Assembly (NCBI GenBank): GCA_004799545.1
Contig: SSMU01000010.1
Span: 62,001-126,000 of the forward strand
Direction: 5' to 3'
From: Phenylobacterium sp.
Lineage (GTDB): Bacteria; Pseudomonadota; Alphaproteobacteria; Caulobacterales; Caulobacteraceae
Length of the DNA: 64,000 bases
Part shown: one piece after another, positions 1 through 10,605 of the stretch
Layout: each line of letters starts with the position of its first letter
Position numbering within the stretch: the first letter of the stretch is position 1
Program-made: the position numbers and the translations under genes
The notes under the pieces: model-generated
The model's database searches: none
Seen by the model: the letters and a program-made list of their open reading frames with translations, nothing else
What the model was told of the DNA's origin: nothing

Positions 1-32
1 AACAGGCGGTGGATGTCGGCGAGCGTGATCAT
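1..32 (-). CDS. ABC transporter ATP-binding protein, first codons only
   Basis: Only the first ten codons lie inside the window, reading MITLADIHRL on the minus strand, and the rest runs off the left edge. This opening is typical of MacB/LolD-type ABC ATPases, which begin with a short strand before the A-loop. The start lies 8 bases after the stop of the adaptor gene, so the two are probably co-transcribed. Adaptor followed by ATPase is the usual order for MacAB-like exporters, normally with an FtsX-like permease next. The call rests mainly on context. Confidence 0.55.
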   Translation of the reverse strand, partial: MITLADIHRL

Positions 33-40
33 GCGGGGCC

Positions 41-1342
41 TCAGCGCAGGAGGAGGTGCTTGTAGGGCGCGAGGCCCGAGTAGGAGGAGACGACGACGCG
101 GTCGCCGGCGGCCAGGCCGCGGGTGACCTCGACCTGTTCCGGGTTGCGCCGCGCGGTGGTGATCGCCCGGCGCTCGGCGCGGCCGGACGAGGTGAGCACG
201 AAGGCCCAGGCGCCGCCGGAACCCTCGATCCAGGGCCCGTTGGGTAGGACCAGGGCCGGGCGTACGCCGCCGAGTGTCAGGCGCAGGTCCAGGCTCTGGC
301 CGCGCTTCAGGCCGGCGGGCGGGGCGCCCACGAAGCCAAGCTCGGCGCGGAAGCGACCGTCGGTCACCTGTGGCAGCACGCGCAGCACGGTGAGCGCCAC
401 GGTCCGGCCGTCCAGTTGGGCGTTGGCGGTCTGCCCGGGCGCGATCCGGCCCAGGTAGAATTCGTCGATCTCGGCCAAGAGCTTGTAAGCGCCCTCGGTG
501 TCGACCTGGCCCACGGTGTCGCCGGCCTTCAGCGGCTGGCCCGGCTGCAGGGTGAAGTTGGTCAGCCGCCCGGCGGTGGGCGCGCGCAGGGTCAAGGCGC
601 CCAGGCTCGACTGGACGACGTCCAGGTTGCTGCCCAGCCGCGCGGCGGTCTTGCGGATCTGGTCGGCCTGGGCCTGGCGTAGCGCGCTCTCGTCGGCGAG
701 CTGGCGCCGCAGGGTGGCGAGGCGTTCGGTCTCGTAGGCCACCTCGTCGGTGAACGGGCGCACGGCGGCGTCGGCCTCGAGGCCGGCGGCGTGCAGCCGT
801 TCGTGCTTCTCCAGATCGCGCTTGGCGGTCAGCAGCTTGTAGGTGGTGTCGGCCACCTCGGCCTCGCGCGCGGCGGCGGCCTGCTGCAGGGCGAGCTCCT
901 GGCCGCTGGCGTCGCCCAGCCGGCCGGAGATCTCCGCCTCCCGCGAGGTGACGTCGAGGGTGAGCTGCGGATTGGCCAGGCGGGCCAGCGGGGCGCCGGC
1001 CGCCACCTCCTGGCCGTCCTGCGCCAGCACCTGGGCCACCTGGCCGCCCTCGACCGCGGCCACGAAGGTGGAGGTGAGGGGGGCCACGGTCGCGCGCAGC
1101 GGCAGGTAGTCCTCGAACGGCGCGCGGCGCACCGCGGCGATCTCCACCTCGGACCTGTTGAGGACGATCGAACCGGAGGTCGGGCCCAGCCAGATGGCCG
1201 CCGCGACGGCGATCAGGGCGAGGGCGCCCGCGCCGCCGGCGATCAGCCGCCGCCGCCGACGCCTGGCTTGCGGTTGGGCGACCGGCTTATCCATGCCGCC
1301 GTCGCCGGGGTCGATGTAGGAGATACGGGAACTGGACGCCAT
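41..1342 (-). CDS. MacA/HlyD-family periplasmic adaptor of an ABC exporter
   Basis: About 433 residues. A cytoplasmic head with a run of arginines is followed by one membrane segment (LIAGGAGALALIAVAAAIWL), so the protein is anchored in the inner membrane and faces the periplasm. Next come a split biotinyl-lipoyl-like domain, a long alpha-helical hairpin rich in Ala, Gln and Arg, a beta-barrel domain and a C-terminal membrane-proximal domain (GLAAGDRVVVSSYSGL). Adaptors of this family link an inner-membrane ABC or RND pump to an outer-membrane channel. The ABC ATPase that follows makes an ABC pump likely. The start at 1342 gives MASSSR; a second in-frame ATG at 1294 (MDKPVAQ) is possible. The open frame extends further upstream but would overlap the divergent regulator gene. 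Substrate unknown. Confidence 0.85.
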   Translation of the reverse strand: MASSSRISYIDPGDGGMDKPVAQPQARRRRRRLIAGGAGALALIAVAAAIWLGPTSGSIVLNRSEVEIAAVRRAPFEDYLPLRATVAPLTSTFVAAVEGGQVAQVLAQDGQEVAAGAPLARLANPQLTLDVTSREAEISGRLGDASGQELALQQAAAAREAEVADTTYKLLTAKRDLEKHERLHAAGLEADAAVRPFTDEVAYETERLATLRRQLADESALRQAQADQIRKTAARLGSNLDVVQSSLGALTLRAPTAGRLTNFTLQPGQPLKAGDTVGQVDTEGAYKLLAEIDEFYLGRIAPGQTANAQLDGRTVALTVLRVLPQVTDGRFRAELGFVGAPPAGLKRGQSLDLRLTLGGVRPALVLPNGPWIEGSGGAWAFVLTSSGRAERRAITTARRNPEQVEVTRGLAAGDRVVVSSYSGLAPYKHLLLR

Positions 1343-1452
1343 GGGCCTTCGAATGCAAGCTGTCAGGCTCAGGATACCGCAAGAAGCGTCCAGGCTAAGC
1401 TGTCGGATATGTTGAAGTTTTTCGAGCGCGAACGACGGTCGCGCGCGGTTTT

Positions 1453-1476
1453 GGACAGGGTGTCCGTTTCCGGACA
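1453..1476. promoter_or_regulatory. Interlocked TGTCC/GGACA palindromes in a divergent promoter
   Basis: GGACA-GGG-TGTCC (1453-1465) runs directly into TGTCCG-TTTC-CGGACA (1461-1476), sharing the middle half-site, so three half-sites are regularly spaced. Both inverted repeats are perfect. They lie 12 bases upstream of the regulator's GTG start and in the only gap between the regulator and the exporter genes, which suits an operator for an autoregulating Fis-type DNA-binding protein. Binding is inferred, not shown. Confidence 0.45.
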
Positions 1477-1487
1477 GGGCTAGAGGC

Positions 1488-2738
1488 GTGTCAAGCGAAA
1501 CCCCCATCGTCCTGTTCGTCGATGACGACGCCGATGTGCTGACCTCGGCCCAGGTGCTGCTGGGCCGCAATGGCTGGCGGATGCTGCAGGCCAGGAGCCC
1601 GGCGGAGGCCTGGAGCGTGCTGGCCGCCGACCGGCCCGACGTGATCCTCCTGGACCTCAACTTCAGCCGCGGCGCGACCAGCGGCGAGGAGGGCTTCCGC
1701 TGGTTGGCCGAGGTCCGCGCCCACGATCCGGAGGCGGTCGTGGTGGTGGTGACCGGCCACAGCGGAGTCAACATCGCGGTGGCGGCGATGAAGGCCGGGG
1801 CCAGCGACTTCGTGATGAAGCCGTGGAGCAACGCCCGCCTGCTGGACACCCTGCGCGACGCCTTGGCGCTGGGGCGACGGCGGGATCAGGCGTCGGAGCC
1901 GGCCACGGCCGAGGCGCCCGCCCTAATCCTCGGGGAGAGCCCGGCGATCGCCCGCGTCGCCGACCGCATCGCCCGCGCCGCGCCCACCGACGCCGCCGTG
2001 CTGATCCACGGCGCGGCGGGGACCGGCAAGAGCCTGGCCGCCCAGGTGCTGCACGCCCGTTCGCCGCGCGCCGCCCAGACGCTGGCGCGCCTCGACCTGC
2101 GCAGCCTCGTCGCCGACCCCGCCACGATCGACAAGGCGCTGGCCGACGCGGCGGGCGGCACCCTGGTGCTTGACGAGATCGCCGCCTTGCCGGCGGGCGC
2201 GCAGGGCGAGCTGCTGGCGGCGCTGGACCGCGGCGTCGACGTGCGGCTGGTCGTCACCACCCGCGACCTGGAGGCGGCCCGCGCCACGGTGCGCGACGAC
2301 CTGCTGGCGCGGCTGGGCGTCGTCGAGATCCGCATGCCGCCGCTGGCCGAGCGCGGCGAGGACGCCGTGCTGCTGGTGGAGCACTTCGTCCGGCTGTTCG
2401 CGCGGCGCCACGGCCGGCCGCCCAAGCCGCTGGACGAGACCGCCATCGTCCGGCTGACCACCGAGCCGCCGCCCGGCGAGGTGCGCGGCCTGCGCCAGGC
2501 CGCCGAGCGGGCCGTGGTGCTCAGCGAGGCCGACATCCTCACCGCCGCCGACTTCGCGCCGGCCGAGCCGCCCGGCCGCGCCGCGGCCGCCGGTCCCGAC
2601 TTCAACCTAGCGCGCACTGAACGGGCCGCGGTCGAGGCGGCGCTGAAACGCCACGCCCACAACGTGACCCAGGCCGCCCGCGACCTCGGCCTGACGCGGG
2701 CCGCCCTCTATCGCCGCATGCTCAAGCATGGCCTCTAG
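1488..2738 (+). CDS. NtrC-like response regulator lacking the GAFTGA loop
   Basis: 416 residues with a GTG start behind AGAGG. The receiver domain occupies about residues 5-125, with the acidic pocket D12-D14, phospho-acceptor D56 (LLDLNF), T89 and K111. The AAA+ domain follows, with Walker A GAAGTGKS at 175-182, Walker B GGTLVLDEIAALP near 223-235 and the sensor segment VVTTRDLEA. A C-terminal Fis-type helix-turn-helix (NVTQAARDLGLTRAALYRR) ends the protein. The stretch between Walker A and Walker B is only about 40 residues and contains no GAFTGA motif, the loop that touches sigma-54 in NtrC proteins. It therefore probably does not activate sigma-54 promoters. Its gene overlaps the partner kinase gene by 11 bases and diverges from the adaptor gene. 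Confidence 0.88.
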   Translation: MSSETPIVLFVDDDADVLTSAQVLLGRNGWRMLQARSPAEAWSVLAADRPDVILLDLNFSRGATSGEEGFRWLAEVRAHDPEAVVVVVTGHSGVNIAVAAMKAGASDFVMKPWSNARLLDTLRDALALGRRRDQASEPATAEAPALILGESPAIARVADRIARAAPTDAAVLIHGAAGTGKSLAAQVLHARSPRAAQTLARLDLRSLVADPATIDKALADAAGGTLVLDEIAALPAGAQGELLAALDRGVDVRLVVTTRDLEAARATVRDDLLARLGVVEIRMPPLAERGEDAVLLVEHFVRLFARRHGRPPKPLDETAIVRLTTEPPPGEVRGLRQAAERAVVLSEADILTAADFAPAEPPGRAAAAGPDFNLARTERAAVEAALKRHAHNVTQAARDLGLTRAALYRRMLKHGL

Positions 2739-3927
2739 CGCCCGCCTGGCCCGGCTCGCCGCCCAGGCGCTGGTGTTCGCCGGCGGGGCCCTGGCGGTGC
2801 TCGCCTGGCGCGCCGGACTGCCGGCCAACGCCCTGTTGGCCGCGGTTGCGGCGCTGGCCCTGGCCGTCTGGCTGGTCAACCGGGCGATCGCCGAGGCCTC
2901 AGCGCCGGAGCCGCCGCCGGCCGAGGCCGACGCCTTGCGGCTTGACGAGGAGCGGGCGCGCCGCACCCTGCAGGCCTATCTCGACCAGGCGCCGACCCCG
3001 CTGGTCACCCTGCAGGCCGACGGCCCGCTGACCGCGGTCAACCGCGCGGCGCGCCGGCTGTTCCGCACCGACGGGGTGGTGGCCGAGGCCGCGCCGGAGC
3101 TGACCGAAGCCATCGCGGCGGCCAGCCCCGATGGCCGGCGGACCGTGCGGCTGAACGCCGGCGGCCTGCCCAGGACCTACGCCCTCTCGGTGGCCGAGGT
3201 GGTGGGGGCGGGCGGGGCGCTGCGGCTGGCGGCGCTGACCGACATCCAGGCGGAGATCCAGGCGGCCGAGGCGGCGGCGCTGAAGGAGCTGCTGCAGGTG
3301 CTCAGCCACGAGATCATGAACTCGCTCACCCCGCTGGCCTCCCTGGCCCAGAGCGCCGAGGAGCTGCTGGCCGAGGGCGGGGCGGCGAACACGCGCCTGG
3401 CCCGCGACAGCCTTGGCGTCATCGCGCGGCGGACCGCCGGCCTGCAGCGCTTCGTGACCGCCTACCGCAAGCTCGCCCGCCTGCCGGACCCGTCGCCGCG
3501 CACGGTCAGCCTGTCGGAGCTGCTGGAAGAGGCGGCGCGGCTGTTCCGCACCCGCTGGACCGGGGTGGCCCTGGAGGTCGAACCGCCCAATCCCGACGTG
3601 CGGGTCCGCCTCGATCCCGACCTCACCGCCCAGGCCCTGATCAACCTGCTGGCCAACGCCGCCGACGCCGCCCTGGCCGGTGAGCGCCCGCCGCAGGTCT
3701 GGCTGGCCGGGGTCTCGGCGGGGGAGGGGATCGCCATCACCGTGCGCGACAGCGGCGCCGGCGTGGCGGCTTCGGGCGACATCTTCCGCCCGTTTTTCAC
3801 CACCAAGCCCGAGGGCAGCGGCATCGGCCTCAGCCTCGCCCGCCAGGCCATCGTCAGCCAGGGCGGCCAGCTGGTGCTCGCGCCCCACGCCGAGGGGCAG
3901 GGCGCGACCTTCGTAATCGAGCTTTAG
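2728..3927 (+). CDS. NtrY-like sensor histidine kinase
   Basis: 399 residues. Two closely spaced membrane helices (about 12-28 and 33-50) with a very short loop mean there is almost no periplasmic sensor domain. A PAS-like segment (ARRTLQAYLDQAPTPLVTLQADGP) follows at about 77-175. The dimerisation/phosphotransfer helix carries H194 in the H-box LLQVLSHEIMNSLTPL, and the ATPase domain has the N-box LINLLANAADAAL, G1 box DSGAGV and G2 box GSGIGLSLA. It most likely phosphorylates D56 of the regulator encoded just upstream, whose gene it overlaps. The short loop suggests a signal from the membrane or cytoplasm, possibly the transport state of the neighbouring exporter; that last point is inference. 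Confidence 0.88.
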   Translation: MASSARLARLAAQALVFAGGALAVLAWRAGLPANALLAAVAALALAVWLVNRAIAEASAPEPPPAEADALRLDEERARRTLQAYLDQAPTPLVTLQADGPLTAVNRAARRLFRTDGVVAEAAPELTEAIAAASPDGRRTVRLNAGGLPRTYALSVAEVVGAGGALRLAALTDIQAEIQAAEAAALKELLQVLSHEIMNSLTPLASLAQSAEELLAEGGAANTRLARDSLGVIARRTAGLQRFVTAYRKLARLPDPSPRTVSLSELLEEAARLFRTRWTGVALEVEPPNPDVRVRLDPDLTAQALINLLANAADAALAGERPPQVWLAGVSAGEGIAITVRDSGAGVAASGDIFRPFFTTKPEGSGIGLSLARQAIVSQGGQLVLAPHAEGQGATFVIEL

Positions 3928-4343
3928 GGGCGGGGGGCGGCGGGCGCCGGCTTCCCCGGCGTGATCGTGGCCGTGATGTCGGGCTGTGGGTCGAGCTGTT
4001 CGACGTGCTTGGCGACCGCAACCGGCGCGCCTTCCTCGGTGGCCAAAGGCTTGCCCCAGGGGTTCATCCCGATGCAGGCGCCGCTGAGGTTGCCGCACTG
4101 CCGCACCTCGCCGGTCGCGCTGTCCAGGACGATGATCACCTGCTCGTCGTCGGCGGGCTTCGCCACGGCGGGATTCTGGCCCGCAGCCCGGCGCACGACC
4201 TGGGTCCACATCCGCCCCGGGCTGAAGTGGCCGATGCCCACATAGCGGCCGTGACCCGCGCCCGCGCCGCCGCTGTCCGCCGCTTTCTGACAGCCAGTGA
4301 GGGCGACCGCGACGAGCAAACCAACAAGGGGAGCCAGCTTCAT
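3924..4343 (-). CDS. Putative lipoprotein of unknown function
   Basis: 139 residues. The N-terminus MKLAPLVGLLVAVALTGC is a lipoprotein signal with the lipobox cysteine at position 18, so the mature protein should be lipid-anchored on the periplasmic side. The middle contains a short beta-rich stretch (DEQVIIVLDSATGEVRQCG) and two further cysteines in CGNLSGAC. The tail is proline- and alanine-rich. A strong GGAGG lies before the start. Its 3' end overlaps the kinase gene by four bases in convergent orientation, and its 5' end faces the SOS promoter of the sidA-like gene. I do not recognise the family. Confidence 0.7.
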   Translation of the reverse strand: MKLAPLVGLLVAVALTGCQKAADSGGAGAGHGRYVGIGHFSPGRMWTQVVRRAAGQNPAVAKPADDEQVIIVLDSATGEVRQCGNLSGACIGMNPWGKPLATEEGAPVAVAKHVEQLDPQPDITATITPGKPAPAAPRP

Positions 4344-4376
4344 GATGTCCTCCGAACGCCGACGAACGGTACCAGC

Positions 4377-4418
4377 TTGACAGTGAGAACAAAAGGCGAA
4401 TAAGAACGTTCAGGGAAC
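4377..4418 (+). promoter_or_regulatory. SOS promoter with LexA box ahead of sidA-dnaE
   Basis: A -35 element TTGACA at 4377-4382 is followed by an A/T-rich -10 candidate near 4398-4404. A LexA box of the alphaproteobacterial form GAAC-N7-GAAC occupies 4404-4418, overlapping the -10 and the likely start of transcription, where a bound repressor would block RNA polymerase. Two more GAAC words flank it (4387-4390 and 4430-4433) but not at the seven-base spacing. An identical box geometry sits on the lexA promoter in this window. Confidence 0.75.
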
Positions 4419-4440
4419 ATCCACAGCAGGAACGTCGCAC

Positions 4441-4530
4441 ATGGTTCGTCTGGCAAGAGAATCGCTGGCCTTTGTATCGGTCGCCAGCTTTGTCTGGATG
4501 ATGTGTGTCGTGGCGGTCCATCTGGGCTGA
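4441..4530 (+). CDS. sidA: SidA-like SOS-induced cell division inhibitor, 29 residues
   Basis: A 29-codon frame starting with ATG at 4441, nine bases after AGGA, and ending with TGA at 4528-4530. The peptide begins [11 protein letters not shown] and continues as one hydrophobic helix of about 20 residues (roughly 8-28) ending VAVHLG, so it should be a tiny inner-membrane protein. Caulobacter SidA is known as a 29-residue, SOS-induced membrane peptide that blocks division through FtsW/FtsN. Size, topology, the LexA box 23 bases upstream and the position in front of dnaE all match. It is far below the length limit of ordinary gene finders. The symbol is assigned from these features and memory of the family, not from an alignment. 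Confidence 0.8.
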   Translation: MVRLARESLAFVSVASFVWMMCVVAVHLG

Positions 4531-4535
4531 TCACC

Positions 4536-7996
<3,461 letters not shown>

Positions 7997-7997
<1 letters not shown>

Positions 7998-8161
7998 TGC
8001 GCGCAGCAATAACCTTCGGCCTCGTCCTGGCCCTAACCCTCGCCGGCGCCGCGGCCGCCCGCGGCCATCGGGCCAGTTTCCACGCCCCGCGCGCCCACCA
8101 CGCGGGCCACGCGAAACACGCCGGCTTCCACGTCCCGCGCGGTCACCGGTCGCGCCTCTAG
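7997..8161 (+). CDS. Small secreted histidine-rich peptide
   Basis: 54 residues. The ATG overlaps the dnaE stop by one base (TGATG), so translation is probably coupled. Residues 1-21 form a clear signal peptide ending in AGAAAA. The mature part of about 33 residues holds eight histidines, several arginines and two similar HxPR-type units (HAPRAHH and HVPRGH), with no cysteine and few acids. Such composition suits binding of transition metals or of acidic polymers, but no function is known to me. Codon use resembles the neighbours. Confidence 0.55.
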
Positions 8162-8220
8162 CACGGCTAGGCTTGCCGCCCCGCCGGCCGCGGCGTCATG
8201 ATGCGGCGGGGGAGGCGTCG

Positions 8221-9306
8221 ATGTCGAAGAAGAGGTGGGTGTCCGCGCTTGGCCTGCTGGCGGGCGCGCTGCTGGCCGCCGCCGCGGCCCTGGCCCAGCC
8301 GACGTCCCCGCCCGCTGGCCGCACCATCGAGGTCGGCAAGACGGGCTGGGCGCTCAAGCGGCCGGTGTTCGCCGCGGCCTGTCCCGACGCCTGTCCCTGG
8401 GGCGAGCTCGGCGACTTCGTCCGAGAGGCCATGGCGCCAGCCGGCTACGACGTGGTGCTCTGCCGCAACTGCAACCGCGCGGAGGGCCCGCGCCTGGTCG
8501 CCAAGGCCGCCCTGCCGCCGCCGCTCAATCCGGTGGAGTTCGTGGTCGGCACGACCGAGCGGTTCGACGCCCCGGTCGACTTCGGGGCCACCGCCAGCGA
8601 CTTCCTGACCCAGGCCTACGAAGGCCGCGGCGCCTACCGCGCCGACGGGCCGATGACCAACCTGCGGCTGATCGCCCACATCGAGGATCCAAGCTACCTG
8701 CTGGTGGCGGTCAAGGCCTCGTCCGGCATCACCGACCTCGCCCAGGTCGCCCGCGACAGGCGGCCGGTGAAGATCCTGGCGGGCGGGCAGGGCGCCGAGG
8801 TCATGCTTGCCCACTACGGCCTGACGCGCGACGCGGTGAAGGCCTTCGGCGGATCGATCGTCCCGGCGCTCGGCCAGAACAACACCGCCGACTTCGACAT
8901 CATCGTCAGCGACCAAGGCAGCGCCGCCAACAATCCCGAAGCCTCGTTCTGGAGCGCGCTCAGCCAGCGCTTCACCCTGCGCTTCCTCGACATTCCCGAG
9001 CCGGTGATCGCGGACCTCGTCGCCGGCGGTGGTTACGAGCGGGTGACCGCCAAGTGGGGCCTGCTGCGCGGCGTCGACCGGGCCATCCCGACGGTCGGCC
9101 GCTCCGGCCACGCGATCTTCGCCCGCGCGGACATGCCCGACGACGCCGCCTACGCCGCGGCCAAGGCGATCGACGAGCATCGCGGCCAGCTCAAATGGTA
9201 CGTCCGGCCCTATTCCTGGGATAGCCGCACGGTCTGGAAGAACGGCGCCGTGCCGCTGCATCCGGGCGCCGCGCGCTACTACCGGCAGATGGGCTATCTG
9301 AGGTAG
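8221..9306 (+). CDS. TAXI-family periplasmic solute-binding protein
   Basis: 361 residues with a signal peptide (MSKKRWVSALGLLAGALLAA, cleavage near ALA-Q at 25-26) behind a purine-rich GGGGGAGG. The fold signatures match TAXI-type TRAP transporter binding proteins, for example a segment around KILAGGQGAEVMLAHYGL and the C-terminal GAVPLHPGAARYYRQMG. These proteins bind organic acids or amino acids in the periplasm and hand them to a TRAP permease. No permease gene is adjacent. Four cysteines, the only ones in the mature protein, lie in CPDAC (C54, C58) and CRNC (C81, C84) near the N-terminus, which is unusual for the family and could hold disulfides or a metal. Confidence 0.78.
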   Translation: MSKKRWVSALGLLAGALLAAAAALAQPTSPPAGRTIEVGKTGWALKRPVFAAACPDACPWGELGDFVREAMAPAGYDVVLCRNCNRAEGPRLVAKAALPPPLNPVEFVVGTTERFDAPVDFGATASDFLTQAYEGRGAYRADGPMTNLRLIAHIEDPSYLLVAVKASSGITDLAQVARDRRPVKILAGGQGAEVMLAHYGLTRDAVKAFGGSIVPALGQNNTADFDIIVSDQGSAANNPEASFWSALSQRFTLRFLDIPEPVIADLVAGGGYERVTAKWGLLRGVDRAIPTVGRSGHAIFARADMPDDAAYAAAKAIDEHRGQLKWYVRPYSWDSRTVWKNGAVPLHPGAARYYRQMGYLR

Positions 9307-9330
9307 CGCGGTCCCAAGTCCCCGCCGGGC

Positions 9331-9359
9331 TTGCAATTTCCGGCCTTAGCCCCTATCTC
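9331..9359 (+). promoter_or_regulatory. Likely rpsB-tsf promoter
   Basis: TTGCAAT at 9331-9337, a 14-base spacer, and CCTATCTC at 9352-9359 match the Caulobacter housekeeping promoter pattern (TTGACGS, 10-14 bases, GCTANAWC) at most positions. It would leave a leader of roughly 130 bases before rpsB. That leader contains complementary arms TCCCGCC (9405-9411) and GGCGGGA (9446-9452), which could form a long-loop hairpin; autoregulation by S2 is possible but unproven. Confidence 0.45.
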
Positions 9360-9498
9360 CCCGCCTCATTCCACACGCAGGCGTTTGGCGGCGACGGGGA
9401 GACATCCCGCCGTTCTCCATTCCGGTCCTCCCTCCAAGACGATTTGGCGGGAGGGTGGCCTGCGGAGGTTCAACCGGAAGAAGGACTTTGTAACGCCG

Positions 9499-10521
9499 AT
9501 GGCGCTTCCCGACTTTTCTATGCGTCAGCTCCTGGAAGCTGGCGCCCACTTCGGCCACCAGACCCACCGCTGGAACCCGAAGATGGAGCGCTACATCTTT
9601 GGTAGCCGCTCCAACATCCACATCATCGACCTCAGCCAATCCATCCCGCTGCTGCACCAGGCGCTGGTGAAGGCGCGCGAGGTTGCGGCGGCCGGTGGAC
9701 GGATCCTGTTCGTCGGCACCAAGCGCCAGGCGTCGGACCCGATCGCCTCGACGGCCAAGCGCTGCGCCCAATATTACGTCAACCACCGCTGGCTGGGCGG
9801 CACGCTCACCAACTGGCGCACCGTGTCGGGCTCGATCGCCCGCCTGCGCGAGCTGGAAGGCCTGATGGAAAGCGGCGAGAGCGGTCGCACCAAGAAGGAG
9901 CTGCTGCAGCTGACCCGCGAGCGCGACAAGCTCGAGCTCAGCCTCGGCGGGATCAAGGACATGGGCGGCATCCCCGACCTGATGTTCGTGATCGACACCA
10001 ACAAGGAAGCGATCGCGATCCAGGAAGCCCGCAAGCTGAACATCCCGGTGATCGCCATCCTCGACACCAACTGCAACCCGGACGGCATCACCTATCCGAT
10101 CCCGGGCAACGACGACGCGGCCCGCGCGATCCAGCTCTACTGCGACCTGCTGGCTGACTCGATCCTCGACGGCCTGGCGGCCGGCCAGGCGGCGTCCGGC
10201 GTCGACCTCGGCGCGAGCGAGACTCCGATGGAGCCGGCCCTGGCCCGCAGCGAAGCGGCGGAACCTGAAGCGCCCAAGGCCAAGGCCCCCAAGCCGCCTA
10301 AGGCCGAAGCCGCTCCGGCGGCCAAGGCCGAGCCCGCTGAGGCGCCCAAGGCCGAAGCCGCTGAAGCGCCCGCGGCTGAGCCCGATACCACCGCGGCCGA
10401 GGCGCCCGCGCCCGAAGCGCCTGCCGAGGAGACGGCTGCGGCCGCCGATGCGGCGGCTCCGGCCGCCGACGCCGGCGTCGAGGAGACCTCGGAGCAGCCG
10501 AGCGAAGAACAAGCGAGCTAA
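9499..10521 (+). CDS. rpsB: 30S ribosomal protein S2 with long charged tail
   Basis: 340 residues. The S2 core is clear from the start [21 protein letters not shown] through [15 protein letters not shown] and [12 protein letters not shown], ending near residue 237. S2 binds the head-body junction of the small subunit and is needed for S1 recruitment. The remaining ~100 residues are a low-complexity tail of Ala, Pro, Glu and Lys (for example repeated PKAEA units), so the protein is about 90 residues longer than standard S2. The open frame extends upstream to 9331, but only the ATG at 9499 begins at the conserved N-terminus. tsf follows, the usual pair. Confidence 0.97.
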   Translation: MALPDFSMRQLLEAGAHFGHQTHRWNPKMERYIFGSRSNIHIIDLSQSIPLLHQALVKAREVAAAGGRILFVGTKRQASDPIASTAKRCAQYYVNHRWLGGTLTNWRTVSGSIARLRELEGLMESGESGRTKKELLQLTRERDKLELSLGGIKDMGGIPDLMFVIDTNKEAIAIQEARKLNIPVIAILDTNCNPDGITYPIPGNDDAARAIQLYCDLLADSILDGLAAGQAASGVDLGASETPMEPALARSEAAEPEAPKAKAPKPPKAEAAPAAKAEPAEAPKAEAAEAPAAEPDTTAAEAPAPEAPAEETAAAADAAAPAADAGVEETSEQPSEEQAS

Positions 10522-10552
10522 GGGCTTTCCGGCCCGGACTCGCGAACTGTCA

Positions 10553-10581
10553 CGCCGGACCGGCATGCTGCAGGTCCGGCG
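10553..10581 (+). other. Strong hairpin between rpsB and tsf
   Basis: Nine-base perfect arms CGCCGGACC (10553-10561) and GGTCCGGCG (10573-10581) with an 11-base loop, ending 24 bases before the tsf start. No T-run follows, so it is unlikely to be an intrinsic terminator. It may be a processing or stability element setting the S2 to EF-Ts ratio. Confidence 0.5.
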
Positions 10582-10605
10582 GCCCAACCTATGAAGGAGC
10601 TGACC

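Noticed and set aside
1378-1395. Sigma-54-like TGGACGC...TTGC on the minus strand before the adaptor gene
   Set aside because: The GG to GC distance is nine bases, not the required ten, and the neighbouring regulator lacks GAFTGA.
4354-4367. Second GAAC...GAAC pair upstream of the sidA-like gene
   Set aside because: The spacing is six bases rather than seven, so it does not fit the LexA box.
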